From assembly GCA_029237775.1 (NCBI GenBank), contig JAQZBR010000009.1, positions 71,708-135,707 of the forward strand: a DNA stretch of 64,000 nt. The letters are read 5' to 3'. Shown here in pieces: positions 57,803 through 64,000 of the stretch (position 1 is the first letter of the stretch; each line of letters starts with the position of its first letter). Source of the stretch: Bacteroidota bacterium. GTDB lineage: Bacteria > Bacteroidota > Bacteroidia > 2-12-FULL-35-15. The translations under genes and the position numbers were made by a program. The notes beneath the pieces are model-generated. The model saw only the letters and a list, made by a program, of their open reading frames with translations. It had not been told where the DNA came from and searched no databases.

Positions 57803-58801
57803 TTAGGATAGCTTATCTGTCAGCAGCTTCATTTCAATCGCGGGAGAGATCTTTTCATAAACAATATTGTAAACCGCGTTCGTGATTGGCATTTCTACCT
57901 TGTATTTCTTATTGATCTCCTGAATACACTTTACACCATAATATCCTTCCGCGATCATATTCATTTCCATCTGCGCATATTTTACTGAATATCCTTTTCC
58001 CAACATGTTACCGAACATTCTGTTGCGGCTGAACTGCGAATACGCAGTAACAAGGAGATCGCCTAAATATGCCGAGCTTTTAATATCGCGATCAATCGGA
58101 TGAACAACATCCACGAAGGCTTTTATCTCCTGAATAGCATTTGAGATCAGTACCGCCTGGAAATTATCTCCATAACCGAGACCGTGACAAATCCCGCTTG
58201 CAATGGCGAAAACATTCTTCAACACCGCTGAGTACTCGGTTCCGAAAATATCATCAGAAACTGTAGTTTTGATATAACGGCAATTCAAAGCTGAAGCAAC
58301 AACGGATGCATTTTGAGTATCCTGCGAAGCAATGGTCAGATAAGATAATTTTTCCATTGCTACTTCCTCTGCATGACAAGGGCCTGTGATCACACCGATA
58401 TTGTCCATTGGAATATTATACTCGTTATTAAAAAACTCTCCTACTATAAGATTATGTTCGGGCACAATACCTTTGATCGCAGAAAAAACCTTTTTATTTT
58501 TAAAATCATCCGCGGTAAGTCCTGTAAGAGCTTCCTTTAAAAATGCAGATGGTACTGCCATTATGAGGATATCCGCTTTCGTTATGACCTTCTTGAGATC
58601 CGTATCAATTGAAAGTTTATTGGTGTCAAATTCTACAGAAGTGAGGTAGTTGGGATTATGTTTATACTTCTTAATATGCTCTACAACAGCTGAACTGCGA
58701 AGCCACCAATGAATATTGTCAGAATTATTACAAAGCATTTTAACAATGGCTGTTGCCCAGCTCCCTCCTCCTATTACAGCTATTTGTTGTCCTGATTTCA
58801 T
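57803..58801 (-). CDS. gpsA: Glycerol-3-phosphate dehydrogenase (NAD(P)+)
   Basis: 'QIAVIGGGSWATAIVKML', 'SAIKGIVPEHNLIVGEFF', 'VITGPCHAEEVAMEKLSYLTIAS'; ORF to 58873, internal ATG preferred. Confidence 0.95.
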   Translation of the reverse strand: MKSGQQIAVIGGGSWATAIVKMLCNNSDNIHWWLRSSAVVEHIKKYKHNPNYLTSVEFDTNKLSIDTDLKKVITKADILIMAVPSAFLKEALTGLTADDFKNKKVFSAIKGIVPEHNLIVGEFFNNEYNIPMDNIGVITGPCHAEEVAMEKLSYLTIASQDTQNASVVASALNCRYIKTTVSDDIFGTEYSAVLKNVFAIASGICHGLGYGDNFQAVLISNAIQEIKAFVDVVHPIDRDIKSSAYLGDLLVTAYSQFSRNRMFGNMLGKGYSVKYAQMEMNMIAEGYYGVKCIQEINKKYKVEMPITNAVYNIVYEKISPAIEMKLLTDKLS

Positions 58802-58844
58802 TCTTAAATTATTTACAAAATTGAAATTACACAATATTTTTGTC

Positions 58845-60086
58845 TTAACGTAAAACCAGTCCCAGCGGCACATTCCCTATGCTAAGATAGTCGGGTTCCG
58901 TGAATCCGGTTTTTTCAAATTCGTTCCGCAAAGCTTTCGATACAGCTTCTGATACTTCCAGCACATTGATCTTTTTCATGCACTGATTATTTCCATTACA
59001 AGGCGGAATTAAAAATTCATGCACGCATGGACTGCAGTACACATTCTTATAAATTGAAATGGTATTTTTTGTCCCTCCGTATTGCTGTGGCGAGCAAGGC
59101 CCAAAAAGCGATACCGTTTTAGTGTTCAGAGCAAACGCAAGATGCATTGGACCCGTGTCGTTTGTGATCAGAAGCTCCGCATTTTTAATGAGTGCAATTA
59201 ACTCATGTAAGCTTAATTTCCCTGATGAATCGATCAGATTAACACCGCTTGCAACCTGCGAAGCTATGAAACCAACATGCTTGCTTTCGTTCTTGTCTCC
59301 AATTAATACAATTTGTTTTTGCGGATACTCTGCAGCAAGAATAGAGATGAGTTGGACCACGTTTTCTGAAGGCCATCTTCTTTCCAGCCTGAGATCAGAA
59401 GCGTTCGGGTTGATGACAATATAATCCCGCGCAAGCTCACAATCAATTTTCTCTTTCACAGAAGTCATTAAAGCCGGTTCTATTTTACCTGCATTTAAAG
59501 TCACTTCTGTAAAGGGATCGGATGCACCCATGATCCTTGCAAACTGCAAATAAGTTTGAGATACCGGAGATTTAATATTAAAAAAGAGCATGTGGGTATA
59601 CATTCCCTTCCTGTACATTTTATCATCCTTGAAAAACCCCATTCTGTTTCTTGCAAGACTCATGGTAGTGATCACACTGCTGTAATTAGAGTAAATCTCC
59701 ATGTCGATATATGTATCAGGCCTGTTTCCCCAGAGCTTGAACAATAATTTAAGGCTCGAGGAGATAAGCGCAAATATCCCTTTATCAGAAACAGTGAATA
59801 CCTCATCAACACCATCAATGTATTTAAACAAAGTAGCATTTGACTGATTCGTGACAAAAATAATTTTAGCAGAAGGGTATTTTATTCTAAGTGTTTTTAT
59901 CAGGGGTGTGCATTGAACAATACTTCCCATACCTACAAATTTACAGATCGCTATCGTTTTAACCGGACGGTCGAGTGAATGATCTATACGAAGTATGAAA
60001 CCCAGAATGCGCGCAAGGATATTAAGCAGATAGACTATTGGCAGTCCTGCAACACGGTCAACAACTATTTTGGTCTTTAGCTTCAA
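58845..60086 (-). CDS. Glycosyltransferase family 9 (heptosyltransferase-like)
   Basis: 'KFVGMGSIVQCTPLIKTLRIKYPSAKIIFVT', 'ELLITNDTGPMHLAFALNTKTVSLFGPCSPQQYG'. Confidence 0.92.
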   Translation of the reverse strand: MKLKTKIVVDRVAGLPIVYLLNILARILGFILRIDHSLDRPVKTIAICKFVGMGSIVQCTPLIKTLRIKYPSAKIIFVTNQSNATLFKYIDGVDEVFTVSDKGIFALISSSLKLLFKLWGNRPDTYIDMEIYSNYSSVITTMSLARNRMGFFKDDKMYRKGMYTHMLFFNIKSPVSQTYLQFARIMGASDPFTEVTLNAGKIEPALMTSVKEKIDCELARDYIVINPNASDLRLERRWPSENVVQLISILAAEYPQKQIVLIGDKNESKHVGFIASQVASGVNLIDSSGKLSLHELIALIKNAELLITNDTGPMHLAFALNTKTVSLFGPCSPQQYGGTKNTISIYKNVYCSPCVHEFLIPPCNGNNQCMKKINVLEVSEAVSKALRNEFEKTGFTEPDYLSIGNVPLGLVLR

Positions 60087-60952
60087 CTCTTCTTTTTCTT
60101 TAAGATCACAACCATCTCTCCGATCGAAAAATAAAAATTTTTCTTTCTTAATTTAGATGGCAATAAAGCATTCATTGTCTTTACTGCAGGTGTTAAAAGC
60201 CAGTGCTTGTAAACATTGTATTGTGTATGCAAATACTCAAAATTCAAAGCCTTCTTTGATTTTTCATAATGCACAACCTCTAAACCACAAAGGCTTGCGA
60301 GAAAGCACATGGAACCATGACTGAAATAAAAAAAGTGTTCGAGTTTATAGTGTGTCCATTTTGTGCCCATTAGATTATTGGAGACAGTTTTAGTGTCAGG
60401 GGTCATGATCATAATTACCCCATCATCCTTTAACAGCGCGGCCGCCTTTTTTAAAGTCTGCTCAGGAATCCTAACATGCTCGATCAGGTCTGACATCGCA
60501 ATAACATCAAACATTCCATCAGCGAATTTACACGTCTCAATTGTTCCATTATAAATCTTTTCCTCACCAAACTTCTGTTTAGCGATCGTTGCTGAGTATT
60601 CAGATAATTCCACCCCGTAAGGCCCATAGCCTCCCTCCCGGGCAGCCTCCAGAAAGTAACCTGTGGCACAACCAACATCAAGTATCTTACCCGTAGAAAC
60701 ATACTTTTTTATAAGATCAAGACGAAGCTGAAATGTAGCGATCTTCATCTGCTTTGTGCTCTCATTCTCGCTGTTTCCGGAAATCCCCCATGCCTTGTAA
60801 TAATTTTCGGAATACAGCTGATGCAATTCAGTATCGTTGAGTTGAGGAAACAAAAACTCCACACCGCATTTCAGACAACAAAGAATCTGACGTTCCGGTG
60901 TAAGATTAAATTTTATTTCAACCTGTGATGATCCACAGACAGTGCAATTCAT
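60083..60952 (-). CDS. Class I SAM-dependent methyltransferase with N-terminal zinc-ribbon-like motif
   Basis: 'CTVCGSS...CLKCGVEFLFPQ', 'GKILDVGCATGYFLEAARE', 'FDVIAMSDLIEHV'. Confidence 0.92.
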   Translation of the reverse strand: MNCTVCGSSQVEIKFNLTPERQILCCLKCGVEFLFPQLNDTELHQLYSENYYKAWGISGNSENESTKQMKIATFQLRLDLIKKYVSTGKILDVGCATGYFLEAAREGGYGPYGVELSEYSATIAKQKFGEEKIYNGTIETCKFADGMFDVIAMSDLIEHVRIPEQTLKKAAALLKDDGVIMIMTPDTKTVSNNLMGTKWTHYKLEHFFYFSHGSMCFLASLCGLEVVHYEKSKKALNFEYLHTQYNVYKHWLLTPAVKTMNALLPSKLRKKNFYFSIGEMVVILKKKKS

Positions 60953-60953
60953 A

Positions 60954-63900
60954 TTATTCTCCTTTTAACAACTCAACTTTTTTAACTGTGACCTTAACGC
61001 TCGTTTTAGCAACAAGTCCGATATAGTCTACTAATGGATCGTACCAATTGTATTGCGAACTGATCCGGACATAAAAGCTCCTTTCGCCTTTGCCCGGGGG
61101 AATTCTAAAAGCGAAAGCACCTTTATAACCACTTTTACTTCCGCCATATAATAAGTCGAGCGTTTCCTCTTTCATATTCTCAGCCTCAAGCGTTATTAAA
61201 ACTCCATTGCCGGATGTTTTATCAAAGTTGTTGTTAAAATTAAAATAAGCAATGTTGTTTTCAAGAAGCTTCATCGGGTTATGTGAAAGATCAACAAGAA
61301 CCTTTTTATCTTCTACAGAATCATCATAAGATGCCCAGATGAATGGCAGTTGCTTCAAGTCGTCCTTTTGCGGGAAGTCAGAATACATATCCGGCATGAA
61401 CTCATATTTTGTAATAACAACAGAATTTAGTTCGTGATCCTTCTGAATGGAGAGAGTTCGTCTGCTCACCGAATCCTTACAAACATAATAAGCAAGATGC
61501 TCGATATCATTATTGAGGGTTGGCTTCTCGCTCTTTACTCCATCGAGTCTCACATCAGGTAAATGGCTTCCATAATTAATTTTAATAAGATAAACCCCTT
61601 CTGCTTTTGTTTTAAAATTAATTGAAGCATTCTTCTCTAACGAGTCCTTCCGCTGATAATATGAATACATCACTTCCGAATGATTATCCGCTTTAAACTC
61701 AGCTCGTTTCCAGATACACAAATTGTTAGCTATAATAAAGGGCTTGTAGTTCTGATAGAAATATTCTGCAAGCCTGTAATGCCTCATGGTGTTTGGAACG
61801 CCATCCACATTGTCCCACCAGTTTTCCGGGAAATTGGAAAACACGATCAAGGGGGCATCGTAATTACTCAGCTCCTCAATAAATTTCTTTTGAAGATATT
61901 CATTGTGAATAGTAAGCGGATTTTGATAAAAGTAAGATGGTGAAATTTTTCCTGTGAAATAATATAACATAGGAAGGTTAGAAAAGTCAATGAAGGTTTG
62001 TTCTTTGTTCAGGTAACGGGACACTACATTTTTAAATTCTCCAAAATGTTTTTCTTCAAAATTGCTGGTGTCGATACAGCGGACAATTTTCTCTTTCGGC
62101 TCAATGGCGCTAAAACTTTCAATCTTTGAAGCAGTCTTTGAATAGAGATTTTTATATTCTGTCAGAACAGGATATTTATAGTTCATCATCAAGATTGTGG
62201 ATATAATTACGAATAATAATAACCTCGTTACTACAGGCTTCTTCCGACAGAAAAGGAATGCGCTTGCACTCAGAATAAAAAACAAAAAGGAGGACACTGC
62301 AAAATCGTGACCCTCAACAAAGCTGTGTCGCACAAGTCCGCGTTGAAAATTTACGATGTAATAAACAGCAAGAAAAACGAACGCAGCAAAAATAAACCGC
62401 TGTTGCTTGGAGATATTAAACCGTTTAAAAAATAACAGGATGCTGAGAAGACCGAAAATAACAATAACCGGAAAAACAAAATACTGCATTTTATAAAGGG
62501 AGCTGCCCGTGTCGCCAAAGCTCACCAAGCCATACGTTTGCGCTGAAGCAAGATAATTGAGCCCACTCCATAACTTCTCAAAAACATTTATTCCTCTGAT
62601 CAAACCTATTCCAGTAATAACCAGTAACACTAACGCTAAAAGAAAGAAAGCGGCCCGGAAAAGTAAAGCCCAGTTAATCTTAAATTGCTCGCGAGCAAAG
62701 GCATACATGACAATTACTGCAATAGAAGAAAGAATTGCAGGATAACCGATATCTATTCGCCACAGCAATAAGAAAGAAAGGCAGGAAAAAAGGAGCAAAT
62801 AATTTTTAAAGGAGGGAACCTCCCGAATAACCTTATCAGTAACAAATAATGCAAGTACCGCGATTATAATATAATCTGTTAACAGAATATCCGTAAATGG
62901 AAAAAGGAAAACAATGAAAAGAGCTACGTATGCGCTTCCAGAAAGCCGCAACATAAACGCATAAACCATCATGGCCCAGAACACCTGGTACATGAATTCG
63001 TAGATATACATTTCCCTGCTATGAAGTCCGTTGAAAAAAGCATAGATACTTCCAAAAAACAATTCAGATAATACATGTGAATTGAACTTCTCAAAGATTG
63101 GGACAACACCGAAATCCCGAAACTCCATCAACGGAAGAAACCGGTTACCCGCTTCAAACATTTCATTGGAAGAATCAATGAAAGGACTGTAAAACGTATA
63201 GGTTACGAGTCCTGCGACTAACATTGGCAAATAATTATAAGCGACCAACTGATGATTCGATCTTTTTATCGAAACAACACGTTTCACAATTCTCCTGTAT
63301 CTGAAAAAAGTAAAAAGGATAAGAAACAATAAGAATATCAGATACAGTTTGCGCGGACTTAAATAATAGTATTCGTGCCTGTTAAGTATAAGATAGACCT
63401 CGTCTTTAAAAAAAGACAGCAGCGGAATAAACGTCAGAGGTAAAATAAGAAATGTTAACTGATTGATCTTCCTTTGTGAGTCGGGAACGGAACTGTTCTT
63501 AATAAATAGAATTGTAAGTGTTAACAGCACAACCACCGTTATAAAAACCACTATGAGCAGATCTGTCTTCGGATAAAACCCGAAGAGAACTGAAAATTCA
63601 TTCAATAGAAAAAAACACGAGATCGAAAGAACAAACGAAATCGTGTAAAACGACACGTCAATTAGTTCTTGTATTGGATCACGCATTAATAACATCTTCA
63701 GAAAAAATCCCGCGATCACTATTTTATGAATGCAATAGATCAGCTCATAGGACGGGCCGAAGGAAGGTGTCCATAAACTGTAAAAGTAAAAGGTGATTCC
63801 TGCTACTGATGAGTAGTTCAGAATTTTGAATTCAGCGGACCTGAAAATCCGCTCCGAATACATAAAAATACGCCAGACGATAAAGGAAAGAAATGTAATG

Positions 63901-63986
63901 CTGAAAGCGAAGAGTAATCCTGATCGATAAAAAATACTGATTCGCTTATTTATATCATAGGCGTTAAGTGTGGCTTCCCCGATCAT
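60954..63986 (-). CDS. Large multi-pass membrane protein with C-terminal beta-rich soluble region (start close to window edge)
   Basis: 1,010-aa ORF; many TM helices in the N-terminal ~620 aa, then a soluble C-terminal domain. Confidence 0.65.
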   Translation of the reverse strand: MIGEATLNAYDINKRISIFYRSGLLFAFSITFLSFIVWRIFMYSERIFRSAEFKILNYSSVAGITFYFYSLWTPSFGPSYELIYCIHKIVIAGFFLKMLLMRDPIQELIDVSFYTISFVLSISCFFLLNEFSVLFGFYPKTDLLIVVFITVVVLLTLTILFIKNSSVPDSQRKINQLTFLILPLTFIPLLSFFKDEVYLILNRHEYYYLSPRKLYLIFLLFLILFTFFRYRRIVKRVVSIKRSNHQLVAYNYLPMLVAGLVTYTFYSPFIDSSNEMFEAGNRFLPLMEFRDFGVVPIFEKFNSHVLSELFFGSIYAFFNGLHSREMYIYEFMYQVFWAMMVYAFMLRLSGSAYVALFIVFLFPFTDILLTDYIIIAVLALFVTDKVIREVPSFKNYLLLFSCLSFLLLWRIDIGYPAILSSIAVIVMYAFAREQFKINWALLFRAAFFLLALVLLVITGIGLIRGINVFEKLWSGLNYLASAQTYGLVSFGDTGSSLYKMQYFVFPVIVIFGLLSILLFFKRFNISKQQRFIFAAFVFLAVYYIVNFQRGLVRHSFVEGHDFAVSSFLFFILSASAFLFCRKKPVVTRLLLFVIISTILMMNYKYPVLTEYKNLYSKTASKIESFSAIEPKEKIVRCIDTSNFEEKHFGEFKNVVSRYLNKEQTFIDFSNLPMLYYFTGKISPSYFYQNPLTIHNEYLQKKFIEELSNYDAPLIVFSNFPENWWDNVDGVPNTMRHYRLAEYFYQNYKPFIIANNLCIWKRAEFKADNHSEVMYSYYQRKDSLEKNASINFKTKAEGVYLIKINYGSHLPDVRLDGVKSEKPTLNNDIEHLAYYVCKDSVSRRTLSIQKDHELNSVVITKYEFMPDMYSDFPQKDDLKQLPFIWASYDDSVEDKKVLVDLSHNPMKLLENNIAYFNFNNNFDKTSGNGVLITLEAENMKEETLDLLYGGSKSGYKGAFAFRIPPGKGERSFYVRISSQYNWYDPLVDYIGLVAKTSVKVTVKKVELLKGE

Positions 63987-64000
63987 CCTGCCGGGAAAAG

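Overview
The window is a chromosomal segment from a Bacteroidetes bacterium. Evidence: type IX secretion cargo with type A and type B C-terminal domains, a PorP/SprF protein, a DUF4270 lipoprotein, and TAnnTTTG-type -7 promoter boxes. I support about 53 protein genes and one tRNA-Leu(CAA), and I see no prophage, IS transposase or CRISPR array. Most genes are housekeeping (glmS, panC, pheS, dprA, nadD, sodB, prs, rplY, pth, uvrC, gpsA). Accessory content includes: (i) a ~2,570-aa PKD/Ig-like type B T9SS adhesin with a strict 4 x 660 bp internal super-repeat, followed directly by a PorP/SprF gene; (ii) an ECF sigma / single-TM Cys-rich protein / outer-membrane protein operon; (iii) a HipB-like XRE regulator without hipA, preceded by a perfect 18-bp palindrome and a 12-bp direct repeat; (iv) a glycan/membrane locus at the right edge with GT-C-like membrane proteins, a GT9 glycosyltransferase and a methyltransferase. 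The most striking non-coding signals are a perfect 13-bp intrinsic-terminator-like hairpin inside the first codons of the DUF4270 CDS, several convergent gene pairs whose stop codons overlap or abut, and intergenic repeat families. No system here can be called novel from sequence alone; the best candidates are listed as findings. All family assignments come from reading the translations, not from database searches.
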